Positions 52,453 to 60,945 of a stretch of DNA of 64,000 nucleotides are shown in pieces; position 1 is the first letter of the stretch; each line of letters opens with the position of its first letter. The notes below the pieces were generated by a model. It ran no database searches. It was given only the letters and a program-made list of their open reading frames with translations, and was not told the DNA's origin. The position numbers and the translations under genes were made by a program. Source of the stretch: CAJQQK01 sp963696075 (GTDB lineage Bacteria > Pseudomonadota > Alphaproteobacteria > Rhizobiales > Hyphomicrobiaceae); the NCBI GenBank assembly GCA_963696075.1, contig CAVOJD010000009.1, forward strand, positions 1-64,000. Direction: 5' to 3'.

Positions 52453-53574
52453 ATGACGAGCGTCCATGTCGTCAATCGAATGGCGCCTGGCGGGATCGAA
52501 ACGCTGGTTCTCGATTTGATGCGCAGTGGTTCGCCGGAAGAGCGCACCGTCGTCATTAGCCTTGAAGGCAAAACCGAAGAGCTCATAAAAGATTGGCCGG
52601 CATTGGCGCCATTCCGTGACGACATTGTCGGGCTCGAGGCGCCGGACGGCCGTCGTTTTTCTCTTGTGCCGAAACTTGCGATGATGCTTCGCCGGCTCAA
52701 ACCGGTGAACGTTTTCGCGCATCATATCGGGCCGCTGCTTTACGGCGGACTGGCTGCACGCGCGGGTTTTACCGGACGCCTTGTTCATGTTGAACACGAC
52801 GCCTGGCATTACGAAGATAATCCATCGCATCAGCGCATTCTGAAGTTTTGCGAGCGTTTTCTGCGCCCCCATCATTTTGCGGTTTCCCATCCAATTGCCC
52901 GACGCCTCGGGGAAATGCTGCCAGGGGCCACGGTCGATGTCGTGGCGCCGGGGATTGATCTGTCGCGGTTTAAGCCGGAGCGGCGGGCCGAGGCGCGGGC
53001 GGCACTCGGTCTCGACGGTGACGTCGCCGTGATCGGTACGGTCGGGCGGCTGCATCCGGTCAAGGGGCAGCGGTATCTGATCGAGGCGGTGAGCCAGCTC
53101 GATAGGCCATGCGCATTGGTTTTCGTCGGCGGCGGGAGTGAGCGGGAAAACCTCGAGGCCTTGGCGCGCGAGTTGGGTGTCGCAGGGCAATGTCACTTCC
53201 TTGGTCATCGTGATGACGTCGCGACGTTGATCCCGGGGTTCGACATTTTTGCGTTGCCGTCGCTTGGTGAGGGGCTGCCGCGCGCCGTTCTCGAAGCGCA
53301 GGCGGCGGGGGTGCCAGTGGTTGCAAGTGATGTGGGCGCGCTCACAGATGCCATTGCGCCGGGGACAGGTCATCTCGTGCCACCGAAGGATGCGGCAGCC
53401 CTTGCGGCGGCGCTCGCGGCCATGCTTGGCGACGAGCGGCCGCGCGAAAGCATTGCCAGTGAGACGCGGGCCTTTATCGCGGCCAACTTCGACTTCTCAA
53501 AAACACGCCATCGTTATGCGCCGACGGTCTCGGGCTTGTCCGAGACCGGGTTTGGCCAAGCCCAGTCAGTCTAG
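52453..53574 (+). CDS. Glycosyltransferase family 4 protein
   Basis: The product has about 373 residues. The GT-B fold is shown by SVHVVNRMAPGGIETLVLDL at the N-terminus, IGTVGRLHPVKGQRYLIEAV near 195, HFLGHRDDVATLIPGFDIFA near 250 and LPSLGEGLPRAVLEAQAAGV near 272, with the donor-binding Glu (E-x7-E). It probably adds a sugar to the lipid-linked unit. The start is uncertain: 52453 opens the fold, but an ATG at 52435 and earlier starts are possible. The next gene starts 11 bp after the stop. Confidence 0.87.
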   Translation: MTSVHVVNRMAPGGIETLVLDLMRSGSPEERTVVISLEGKTEELIKDWPALAPFRDDIVGLEAPDGRRFSLVPKLAMMLRRLKPVNVFAHHIGPLLYGGLAARAGFTGRLVHVEHDAWHYEDNPSHQRILKFCERFLRPHHFAVSHPIARRLGEMLPGATVDVVAPGIDLSRFKPERRAEARAALGLDGDVAVIGTVGRLHPVKGQRYLIEAVSQLDRPCALVFVGGGSERENLEALARELGVAGQCHFLGHRDDVATLIPGFDIFALPSLGEGLPRAVLEAQAAGVPVVASDVGALTDAIAPGTGHLVPPKDAAALAAALAAMLGDERPRESIASETRAFIAANFDFSKTRHRYAPTVSGLSETGFGQAQSV

Positions 53575-53585
53575 AGATCTGCCCT

Positions 53586-55427
53586 ATGGACCTGCTCGCC
53601 AAGATTGTCTTCATCGTATCAACCGCAATCTTCACGTATCACCATTTTGTCTATCCGCTGCTGCTGCGCTGGCTTGCGCGGCGGGCGGGGCCGGGGGCTG
53701 CGACGCGGGCCGATATCGCGGCGGGAACGCCTGCGGGGGCTGGCCTTGCGCGGGTGACGGTGATCGTGCCGGCCTACAACGAAGCCGCGATGATCGCCCA
53801 GAAGATCCAGAACCTTGCTGCACTCGACTATCCGCGTGACAGGCTTGAGGTTCGCGTTGTTCTCGATGGGTGCAGCGACGAGACGGAAGAGGTGGCGCGG
53901 GCGGCGCTCGCGCGGGAGGGCGATCCCGATTTCATTACCCTCAAGGTTCACGCGAAGAACCGCGGCAAGCTGGAAGTTCTCAACAGCGAGATCGCGGCTG
54001 CGAGTGGCGACGTCGTCGTGCTGTCGGATGTGTCGGCGCGGATTGCAAGTGATGCGCTCGTGAAGGGGGCGCGTTATTTTGGCGATGAGACCGTGGGCGT
54101 CGTGTGCGGGACCTACGCGCTGGAAAAACCCGGCAGTGCGGGCGAGGCGAAATACTGGTCATATCAGACGCGGGTCAAGGCGGACGAGGCGGCTGTCGGT
54201 GCGCCGATGGGGGCGCATGGGGCTTTCTACATGTTCCGCCGGGCTGCATGGCGGGCTTTGCCGGCCGGTACGATCAATGATGATTTTCTCCTGCCGATGC
54301 GCATCGTGGCGGACGGTTATCGTGCGCTCTACGACGAAAAGATCGTTGCATTCGAGATGGAGCGGACGTCTTCGCCGCAGGAATTTGCGCGCCGGATCCG
54401 GATTGGGGCGGGCAATCTGCAGCAACTGATCTGGCTCAGGGGATTGCTCAATCCGTTTCGCAAGGCACCCCGGGCGGGACGGATTGCATTCGTGTTCGGG
54501 TCCGGCAAGGCGCTGCGGCCGTTGATCCCGCCGGTTGTAATGGCGGGCGCGCTGGCGTGTCTCTATCTGGCGTTTGCCGGATATGGTGTTTTCGCCTCGA
54601 TTGCGATCAGTGGCTTCCTGGTTTCGCTGGCGGGCGCTTATTCGATCTGGCGCAGGGGCCGCGGTGTGATCAAGCCGGTGGCCTGGCTCGGGTATCTGAT
54701 GGAGGGGCATATGGCCTCTTTGATCGGAGCGGTGCGCTACATCACCAATTCGCCGCGTCTGGCGTGGTCGCATGGCAATGACGAGGACCAGCCGCGCCAC
54801 TATACGCCGTGGCTGACGCGGGCTGCCAAGCGCACCTTCGATGTTGTTTTCTCGGTGGTAGCCATCGTCCTGCTGTGGCCGCTGTTTGTGCCCATCGCGC
54901 TTGCCATTCGGCTCGAGACACCGGGGCCGATCTTTTATCGGCAGACCCGCGTCGGGCGGAGCTGGCATGACCGGACGGAGCTGTTTGAATTGATCAAGTT
55001 CCGGACGATGTATGAGGATGCCGAGGCGCGCTCCGGGGCGATGTGGGCGACGAAGAACGATCCGCGTATTACGCGGGTGGGACTGTTCTTGAGAAAAACG
55101 CGGCTCGATGAATTGCCGCAATTCATAAACGTCATTCAAGGTGATATGTCGCTGATCGGGCCGCGGCCGGAACGCCCGAAATTCATCGGCAATCTCGAGG
55201 CGCAGTTGCCGTTCTATAGCGAGCGGACTTATGGGCTTCGTCCCGGAATTACGGGGCTGGCGCAAATCAACCAGGGTTATGACGAAACAATCGAGGATGT
55301 GCGTCGTAAATTGTTGTTCGATCACGCCTATGCGGCGCATCTAACGTCGCCGCTGCGGTGGCTTTGGATGGATCTGAAGATCATCTTCGGCACGATTGCC
55401 GTGATGGTCACCGGTCGTGGTCAATAG
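53586..55427 (+). CDS. Fusion of GT2 glycosyltransferase and bacterial sugar-phosphate transferase (initiating PGT)
   Basis: The product has 613 residues. A membrane helix at 5-28 leads to a GT2 domain (60-285): VTVIVPAYNEAAMIAQKIQN, VVLDGCSDETEEV, VLSDVSARIASDALV, NDDFLLPMRI, and QEFARRIRIGAGNLQQ (the R/QxxRW-like motif). Helices at about 315-350 follow. The C-terminal part (about 414-610) is a bacterial sugar transferase: KRTFDVVFSVVAIVLLWPLF, IKFRTMYEDAEARSG, TRLDELPQFINVIQGDMSLI, GPRPERPKFI, and LRPGITGLAQINQG. The latter transfers a sugar-phosphate to undecaprenyl phosphate. The fusion would couple the first and second sugars. Confidence 0.9.
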   Translation: MDLLAKIVFIVSTAIFTYHHFVYPLLLRWLARRAGPGAATRADIAAGTPAGAGLARVTVIVPAYNEAAMIAQKIQNLAALDYPRDRLEVRVVLDGCSDETEEVARAALAREGDPDFITLKVHAKNRGKLEVLNSEIAAASGDVVVLSDVSARIASDALVKGARYFGDETVGVVCGTYALEKPGSAGEAKYWSYQTRVKADEAAVGAPMGAHGAFYMFRRAAWRALPAGTINDDFLLPMRIVADGYRALYDEKIVAFEMERTSSPQEFARRIRIGAGNLQQLIWLRGLLNPFRKAPRAGRIAFVFGSGKALRPLIPPVVMAGALACLYLAFAGYGVFASIAISGFLVSLAGAYSIWRRGRGVIKPVAWLGYLMEGHMASLIGAVRYITNSPRLAWSHGNDEDQPRHYTPWLTRAAKRTFDVVFSVVAIVLLWPLFVPIALAIRLETPGPIFYRQTRVGRSWHDRTELFELIKFRTMYEDAEARSGAMWATKNDPRITRVGLFLRKTRLDELPQFINVIQGDMSLIGPRPERPKFIGNLEAQLPFYSERTYGLRPGITGLAQINQGYDETIEDVRRKLLFDHAYAAHLTSPLRWLWMDLKIIFGTIAVMVTGRGQ

Positions 55428-55782
55428 GTCTCGCAGAAGCGGTGATGCATTGGTTTCGTTGGCGTGCTTGCGATGCGTTCTGCGGGTTGTTCTGGTGAAG
55501 GCCGGAATTTTTTTTTACGCGGCTTCTGTGAACTTTCGATGGTTTTGCGGCGTCGTGTTGGGGCTTGGTCATCAGCCGGTCACACAGAGATGTGATTTAC
55601 CAAAAACGGGCAGGCTCGCGATGATCCGGGCGCCGGGGTGTTGGCGAAAGTTTGGTGCCGCGCGCTTGGCTTCTATTATCTTCAATTAATATCTGAAAGT
55701 GCTATCTCAATGCGCTGTTTTTTCTGCGTTTAATCCTCTTGATGAGTGTGCCTTTGTGTCTTAAGGAAACAGTTCGCCCGTG
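55428..55782. other. Intergenic region after the exopolysaccharide genes
   Basis: About 355 bp with AT-rich tracts near 55500-55520 and 55670-55720. No gene and no clear terminator is seen. Confidence 0.5.
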
Positions 55783-56139
55783 ATGTTTGGATCTCGCCCC
55801 GAAGGTAGTCGTTGGATGTTTATCGATATCGATTTTGAGTTGGATGGTGACGGTGTGCGTTGCGGCGGGGCGGAGGTCATCAGGCGAGCTGACCGGTCGC
55901 GTGATATCGTCGTCGATCTGGCGCGGGTCACGCGGCTCGACAGCAGCGGGATCGGACTTCTCGTTCATTTGCAGAAGCGTTCAATTGAGCGGCGCGCTCA
56001 ATTCGCAATCGCAAATGTCAGCGGCCAACCGCGTGATCTTCTGGCGCAATTGAACCTGCTTGAAATCTGGGCGGCAAAAGCGGCCATGAAGCGTCCCGTC
56101 GCAAAGGCGGAAACTGCGCCCGCGTTTCAGAACGGGTAG
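55783..56139 (+). CDS. STAS domain protein (anti-sigma factor antagonist-like)
   Basis: The product has 118 residues. The STAS core is IVVDLARVTRLDSSGIGLLV (residues of about 45-65), with the Ser-Ser pair where SpoIIAA-type antagonists are phosphorylated, then LQKRSIERRAQFAIANVSGQ. It has no partner kinase or sigma factor nearby. It could be the output of a distant serine kinase; the link with the preceding polysaccharide locus is proximity only. AAGGA at 55763-55767 is about 15 bases from the ATG. Confidence 0.85.
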   Translation: MFGSRPEGSRWMFIDIDFELDGDGVRCGGAEVIRRADRSRDIVVDLARVTRLDSSGIGLLVHLQKRSIERRAQFAIANVSGQPRDLLAQLNLLEIWAAKAAMKRPVAKAETAPAFQNG

Positions 56140-56476
56140 CCCCCCGTTCGCATCTTTTCGCCTTTTGCGATGAATTAATGTCGACGTCACGTTCGGCCGC
56201 CGCTATCGGGCGGGCGCACCGTTCGGCGGGACATGATCATCACGTTGAAAGCTTGATCGCCGGCCGGCTTTTGACGGCAATTCAAATCGTCCTGACTTCG
56301 GTTTGACTGGTGTGGCCGTGCGCGTTGGCGCAGGGCGGCGATCACTGGACGCGCCCGGGTGCGGACGTCGATGTGTTTCGAACGAATTTCGCAGAGTTGT
56401 TCGTGCGCGTCGGGACGCAGCAGGATAACGGGCGCGCGGCGCGTCGTTCGTGGCGTGGGTTGATACGGCTGGCCGG
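56140..56476. other. Intergenic region between STAS gene and PHA depolymerase
   Basis: About 337 bp. The genes on either side converge here. No gene, terminator or repeat is evident. Confidence 0.5.
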
Positions 56477-57772
56477 TTATTCGCCGGCACTTGCGATCTT
56501 CAGTTGGGTCACGTTGCTGCCGGACCGCTCGCCGTGGCGTCGGGCCTGGGCGGCGCGGATCTGGTCGCGGATGCGAGGCTGAATTTCGGTGCGCCAGCGC
56601 CGGCCGTTGAAGACGCCGTAATGGCCGACGCCGGGCTGGACGTAGTGGAAGCGGTCTTCGGGCGCCACATTGGTGCAGATCACCTGGGCTGCCTCGGTCT
56701 GGCCGATGCCGCAGATGTCGTCGTTCTCACCTTCGATCGTGATGATGGCCGTGTTGCGGATCTTCGAACAATCGACGCGTTCGTCGCGGTGCATCATCCG
56801 GCCGTCCGGCAGGGCGTGCGACTGGAAGGCGGTCTCGATGGTTTGGAGATAGAATTCGGCGGGAAGGTCCATCACGGCCAGATATTCATCGTAAAAGCGC
56901 TCGTGGGCTGCAACCGAGTCGTCGTCGCCTTCGACGAGATGGTCGAACAACTGCCAGTGCGCTTCGCGGTGACGTTCTAGGTTCATCGTCATGAAGCCGG
57001 TCAGCTGGATGAAGCCTGGATAGACGGGACGCATGAAGCCGGGATTGGGGAAGGGGACGTGGGAAATCACGTTCTGCTGGAACCAGGACAGCGGCTTTTC
57101 TTCGGCAAGGCGGTTCACAACGGTCGGGTTGCGGCGGGTGTCGATCGGCCCGCCCATCATGGTCAGCGACAGCGGCTGGTAGGGTGCGTCACGGGCCGCC
57201 ATCAGGGCGGTTGCGGCGAGGCACGGCACAGCTGGCTGGCACACCGCCATGATGTGGAGGTCGGGGCCGAGGAACTCGGTGAACTCGATGATGTAGTCGA
57301 TGAAGTCATCAAGGTCGAAGCCGCCTTCGAAGGTCGGCACCTCGCGCGCGTCGATCCAGTCGGTGACGTAGACGTCGTGCTCGGGGAGCATGGCTTCGAC
57401 GGTGCCGCGCAGCAGCGTTGCGTAATGGCCGGACATCGGGGCGACGATCAGTACCTTCGGATCATCGCGTTTGCCGGTCAGGGCGGTGTCGCGCTCGAAA
57501 TGAATGAGGTTTGCGAAGGGCTTCTTGCGGACCGAATGGATGGTAACGGGGACGGTGGTGCCATCGACTTCCGTCTCGTCGATCCGCCATTCCGGCTTGC
57601 CGTAGCGGTCAGTCAGCCGCTCGAAGACGGAGCAGGCCGCCGACAGGCTGCGCGCGACAGGGGTCGCAGAGAAAGGGTTAAACGGAAAGTCCAGATGGTA
57701 TCTCAAACCTTGCGAGGCCATCCGCCAGGGCGAAACCATGGCATGTGCCAGCTCATAGGCATGATATTTCAT
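56477..57772 (-). CDS. phaZ: Intracellular polyhydroxyalkanoate depolymerase (PhaZ)
   Basis: The product has 431 residues. The N-terminus, MKYHAYELAHAMVSPWRMA, is that of the PhaZ1/PhaZ family. The nucleophile elbow is HIMAVCQPAVPCLAA, with Cys where lipases have Ser, as in the thiol-type intracellular depolymerases of Ralstonia. The Asp and His follow in TIEGENDDICGIGQT and QPGVGHYGVFNGRRW. It degrades amorphous PHB granules to hydroxybutyrate. No PHA synthase or phasin gene is in the window. Confidence 0.93.
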   Translation of the reverse strand: MKYHAYELAHAMVSPWRMASQGLRYHLDFPFNPFSATPVARSLSAACSVFERLTDRYGKPEWRIDETEVDGTTVPVTIHSVRKKPFANLIHFERDTALTGKRDDPKVLIVAPMSGHYATLLRGTVEAMLPEHDVYVTDWIDAREVPTFEGGFDLDDFIDYIIEFTEFLGPDLHIMAVCQPAVPCLAATALMAARDAPYQPLSLTMMGGPIDTRRNPTVVNRLAEEKPLSWFQQNVISHVPFPNPGFMRPVYPGFIQLTGFMTMNLERHREAHWQLFDHLVEGDDDSVAAHERFYDEYLAVMDLPAEFYLQTIETAFQSHALPDGRMMHRDERVDCSKIRNTAIITIEGENDDICGIGQTEAAQVICTNVAPEDRFHYVQPGVGHYGVFNGRRWRTEIQPRIRDQIRAAQARRHGERSGSNVTQLKIASAGE

Positions 57773-58095
57773 CGGTTCGTCGTCCCCGAATTCCAGTAGT
57801 GTCTAGTTTTTTGCACTGCAGCATGACGTTCGTTGTGCGTCAAGAGAGGTATTTCTTACATCTGATTTATGCAGTCGCAGCGTTAGAAATCTGTTTTGCC
57901 CTACGAAACCACAAAATCGTAAACGATGCGGCTGTTCGGCGGTCTGGTGCCGTATGCCGCGCTGCGGTCGTTTTCAGCGGCCGCGTTGCGGGCGGTGCAC
58001 AATGGTTGAGCAGCGTTTTGCACGGCGCGTATCAGAGGTAAGGTGCCCCTCAAGTTTCAGAATTCTTAATTTAGGCGCTTCGTGGAGATTCGGGA
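57773..58095. other. Divergent promoter region between phaZ and the SMP-30 gene
   Basis: About 323 bp, AT-rich close to phaZ. No gene or specific operator is recognised. Confidence 0.5.
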
Positions 58096-59028
58096 ATGTC
58101 GCTTTACGCACCACCAGTGGATAAGGAAACGGACGTCTGGACCGTGTTGCCGGACGAATTCCGGCGCCATGGTGTCGAACCGGACTGGGGACGAGGTAAT
58201 CGTCCGGGGATTGCGATCGACAGTTTCCTTGAGGGACCGAGCTTCGACCGCGACGGCAATCTGTACGTGACGGACATCCCCTATGGGCGGATCTTCCGGA
58301 TCTCGCCGGCGGGTGCGTGGGCGCTGGTTTGTGAATACGATGGCTGGCCGAATGGCCTCAAGATCCATCGTGACGGGCGGATTTTCATTACCGATTACAA
58401 GCATGGGATTATGCAACTCGACCCTGTCAAGGGAGAGGTGACGCCGTTTCTGGTGCATCGCAAGAGTGAGAGTTTCCGCGGCGTCAACGACCTGTTTTTC
58501 GATGCGCACGGTCACATGTACTTCACCGATCAAGGCCAGACCGGCATGCATGACCCGACGGGGCGGGTCTATCGGTATGATCTTGAGCGCGATCGGATTG
58601 ATCTCTTGATTGCGAACGGGCCGAGCCCGAACGGCCTGGTGATGAACCCGGCGCAGGACGTGCTCTATGTCGCCATGACGCGGGGGAATGCGGTCTGGCG
58701 TGTGCCGGTGCACCCCGACGGGGGGACGTCGAAGGTCTCGATCTTTACGCCGATGGCGGGCGGGCATAGCGGCGCGGACGGGATGGCGGTCGATCGCGAG
58801 GGGCGGCTTTTCGTGTGCGATGCGGGCAATGGGTGTGTGTGGGTGTTTACCCACGAGGCACAGCCGGTCTACCGGCTCAAGGCGGCATCCGGGGGGCGCT
58901 CGACGACCAATGTCGCGTTTGGCGGGCCAGGCAACCGCGATCTGTTCATCACGGAGTCGTCGACAGGGACGATCCTCAAGGTGACGATGGATGTCGCGGG
59001 CGAGACGATGTTCTCGCACCGCGACTGA
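58096..59028 (+). CDS. SMP-30/gluconolactonase/LRE family protein
   Basis: The product has 310 residues with a six-bladed beta-propeller pattern. Repeats carry the family's NGLK and DIPYGRIFRIS-type turns: LEGPSFDRDGNLYVTDIPYG, WPNGLKIHRDGRIFITDYKH, RGVNDLFFDAHGHMYFTDQG, GPSPNGLVMNPAQDVLYVAM, and GADGMAVDREGRLFVCDAGN. Glu, Asn and Asp at the propeller centre bind a divalent metal in this group. It is a lactonase acting on sugar lactones; the substrate is unknown. GGAGATTCGGGA lies upstream of the ATG. Confidence 0.9.
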   Translation: MSLYAPPVDKETDVWTVLPDEFRRHGVEPDWGRGNRPGIAIDSFLEGPSFDRDGNLYVTDIPYGRIFRISPAGAWALVCEYDGWPNGLKIHRDGRIFITDYKHGIMQLDPVKGEVTPFLVHRKSESFRGVNDLFFDAHGHMYFTDQGQTGMHDPTGRVYRYDLERDRIDLLIANGPSPNGLVMNPAQDVLYVAMTRGNAVWRVPVHPDGGTSKVSIFTPMAGGHSGADGMAVDREGRLFVCDAGNGCVWVFTHEAQPVYRLKAASGGRSTTNVAFGGPGNRDLFITESSTGTILKVTMDVAGETMFSHRD

Positions 59029-59038
59029 GGTTGATCGG

Positions 59039-59060
59039 CCGTCGGGCACGGGCCCGACGG
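59039..59060. other. Hairpin between convergent genes
   Basis: A perfect 9-bp stem, CCGTCGGGC with GCCCGACGG, has an ACGG loop. It lies between the SMP-30 stop (59028) and the end of the small membrane gene (59082). There is no T-run; it may act as a bidirectional, factor-assisted terminator. Confidence 0.5.
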
Positions 59061-59081
59061 TGAAGCGTTACGGGGCGCGGC

Positions 59082-59276
59082 CTACTGCATCGTGATCATG
59101 AGGATAAGCAGGCCGATCGACGTGATGGCCACGAACAGGATCGAGAAGATGACCTCGCGTGCGGTGGGGGCGTTTTTGGCTTCGCGCGCTGCCTCGAGGC
59201 GATCCTCACGCATCATTCGGCTGGCGACAGTGGCGCTGATGGCTGCGTCGCGTTCCGAGATATCACGGTCTGGCAT
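59082..59276 (-). CDS. Small single-pass membrane protein, unknown function
   Basis: The product has 64 residues: a charged N-terminal helix (ISERDAAISATVASRMMRED, then LEAAREAKNAPTARE) and a C-terminal membrane segment (VIFSILFVAITSIGLLILMI). AAGGAGA lies seven bases before the ATG, which supports a real gene. It is probably tail-anchored in the inner membrane. Its neighbours give no hint of a role. Confidence 0.7.
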   Translation of the reverse strand: MPDRDISERDAAISATVASRMMREDRLEAAREAKNAPTAREVIFSILFVAITSIGLLILMITMQ

Positions 59277-59312
59277 CGGTTCTCCTTGCCTTAGGGGCGT
59301 GGGCTGGGGATG

Positions 59313-59753
59313 TTACCAGACGCCTGTATTTTCCATCGATGCCCAAGGCTCGGCTTTCGCCTGGGCTTCGCCGCGCTGGAGCAATTCCAGGGAAATGCCG
59401 TCGGGCGAGCGCACGAAGGCCATGCGCCCGTCGCGCGGGGGGCGGTTGATGGTTACGCCATTGTCCATCAGTTTCTGGCAGGTGGCGTAGATGTCATCGA
59501 CCTCGAAGGCGAGGTGGCCGAAGTTGCGCCCGCCGTCGTAGGTCTCAGGATCCCAATTGTAGGTCAGCTCGAGGAGCGGTGCGCGGGTGTCGCGTCCGCT
59601 TGCTTCGTCTTCGCTGGCGGCCAGGAAGATCAGCGTGAAGCGGCCGGCTTCGCTCTCGACGCGGCGGACTTCCTTCATACCCAGTTTGTTGCAGTAAAAG
59701 TCGAGGCTTTGGTCAACGTCGGTGACGCGGACCATGGTGTGCAGGTAGCGCAT
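59313..59753 (-). CDS. gloA: Lactoylglutathione lyase (glyoxalase I)
   Basis: The product has 146 residues. Metal-ligand regions are MRYLHTMVRVTDVDQSLDFY (His), LLELTYNWDPETYDGG (Glu), GHLAFEVDDIYATC (His) and RSPDGISLELLQ (Glu), as in Ni/Co-type GloA. It converts the methylglyoxal-glutathione adduct to lactoylglutathione. The ATG at 59753 has GGGAGA upstream; the frame is open to 59789. Confidence 0.93.
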   Translation of the reverse strand: MRYLHTMVRVTDVDQSLDFYCNKLGMKEVRRVESEAGRFTLIFLAASEDEASGRDTRAPLLELTYNWDPETYDGGRNFGHLAFEVDDIYATCQKLMDNGVTINRPPRDGRMAFVRSPDGISLELLQRGEAQAKAEPWASMENTGVW

Positions 59754-60273
59754 GATGGATCTCCCAAGGGTGTTAGCTCTGGGCAACAACCTAAGGCGTC
59801 CCTGCTGTTTTTCAAAGCGCAGACGTGGCTGGCGGGACGTTCACAGGTGAGGTCAACGCCTTGTCATGGCAACACGAATCAACGGTTCGCTCAATCCAGT
59901 CTGAATGGTGCTCAAGCGGGGGCGAAAACGGGTCAGTTGCTCAAAATCCAGAGGTGTTGAAAAGCAGCCGCAAGGGGGGCTGGGGAGGCTCTAAAAAGTC
60001 CCGCGAAATGGGCACTTTCAGAGGTGATGTGGGTGTGTTGAGTAATCCCGTATTGAGGTCGGATTCGGGGGGTAAGGGGCGATTAACACTTTTCAGTTTC
60101 GTGGCTGGTGGTATGTTCCGCGTCGTTCGGGCACGAGATGTTGAGTTGCTGAGGGCTAAGGGCGGCGAGACATCGGTTTTGGTGACCGGACAGGCACCAC
60201 AACGGTGCCGAGTTGTCCTCGGGTGAGTGCCTGGGGTTGGTATTGGATTAACGAATGTACAGCGGGGTACACG
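59754..60273. other. Long leader region upstream of the cold-shock gene
   Basis: About 520 bp between gloA and the cold-shock gene. One open frame at 59825-60226 has low complexity and no domain. A long 5' untranslated leader is usual for cold-shock genes; I see no confident promoter or RNA structure. Confidence 0.5.
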
Positions 60274-60873
60274 ATGGGGGATTCCAACGATTCCGAGGGA
60301 CCAGATATGGTTCCAGGTCAATCGGAAGTCGGCGGCCTGCCTGAGGGGGCGGGTCTTGAGGTCTTCGAGATCGCAGGGACCATCAAGTGGTTCGACGCAA
60401 GCAAGGGTTTCGGGTTTATTGTCCCGGACAACGGTTTGGAAGACGTGCTGCTGCATGTGACCTGCCTCAGGGCTGGTGGCTTCCAGACGGCTTATGAAGG
60501 GGCCCGGGTTCATTGCCAGGTGCTCAAACGGCCGAAGGGCTATCAAGCTTTCGCCATTTTGAGTATGGATGAATCAACGGCCATCCATCCCTCGGCGCTG
60601 CCGCAACGCACACATGTCATCGTGCAGCCGGAAAGTGACTGGGAACGGGCCATGGTCAAGTGGTTCAATCGCATTCGCGGCTTCGGGTTCCTGACACGTG
60701 GTGAAGGTACGCCAGATATTTTCGTGCACATGGAGACGTTGCGCCGGTTCGGGTTCACCGAGCTGCGCCCCGGCCAGATTGTGCAGGTCCGCTGGGGACA
60801 CGGCGACAAAGGCTGCATGGCAGCCGAGCTTCGCCCGGACGGCCCGCCGTCCAACCTCACGCAACAACACTGA
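60274..60873 (+). CDS. Two-domain cold-shock protein
   Basis: The product has 199 residues. Two CSD folds occur: IKWFDASKGFGFIVPDNG (residues of about 37-100) and VKWFNRIRGFGFLTRGEG (about 128-190). Both contain the RNP-1 type GFGF and a later VH motif (DVLLHV, DIFVHM). They are joined by an acidic linker. Double-CSD proteins are common in alphaproteobacteria; they bind single-stranded RNA and can act as RNA chaperones or antiterminators. The ATG at 60274 leaves a 36-residue acidic tail before the first fold. The DUF192 gene follows. Confidence 0.92.
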   Translation: MGDSNDSEGPDMVPGQSEVGGLPEGAGLEVFEIAGTIKWFDASKGFGFIVPDNGLEDVLLHVTCLRAGGFQTAYEGARVHCQVLKRPKGYQAFAILSMDESTAIHPSALPQRTHVIVQPESDWERAMVKWFNRIRGFGFLTRGEGTPDIFVHMETLRRFGFTELRPGQIVQVRWGHGDKGCMAAELRPDGPPSNLTQQH

Positions 60874-60914
60874 TACTGAGCGTTTGCTTTTCAATACGCT
60901 CAATGATCTAACGG

Positions 60915-60945
60915 GCAGGATGCGCTTGGCGCGCATCCTGCTTTT
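60915..60945 (+). terminator. Terminator-like hairpin spanning the DUF192 start codon
   Basis: A perfect 11-bp stem, GCAGGATGCGC (60915-60925) with GCGCATCCTGC (60931-60941), has a 5-nt loop and is followed by TTTT. The ATG at 60920-60922 lies inside the 5' arm. The structure could end cold-shock transcripts, hide the DUF192 start, or both. Confidence 0.7.

Noticed and set aside
52105..53373. Minus-strand frame of 422 codons opposite the GT4 gene
   Set aside because: No recognisable domain; it is the complement of a well-supported glycosyltransferase.
59825..60226. Open frame of 133 codons ahead of the cold-shock gene
   Set aside because: Low complexity and no ribosome site or domain; more likely part of the leader.
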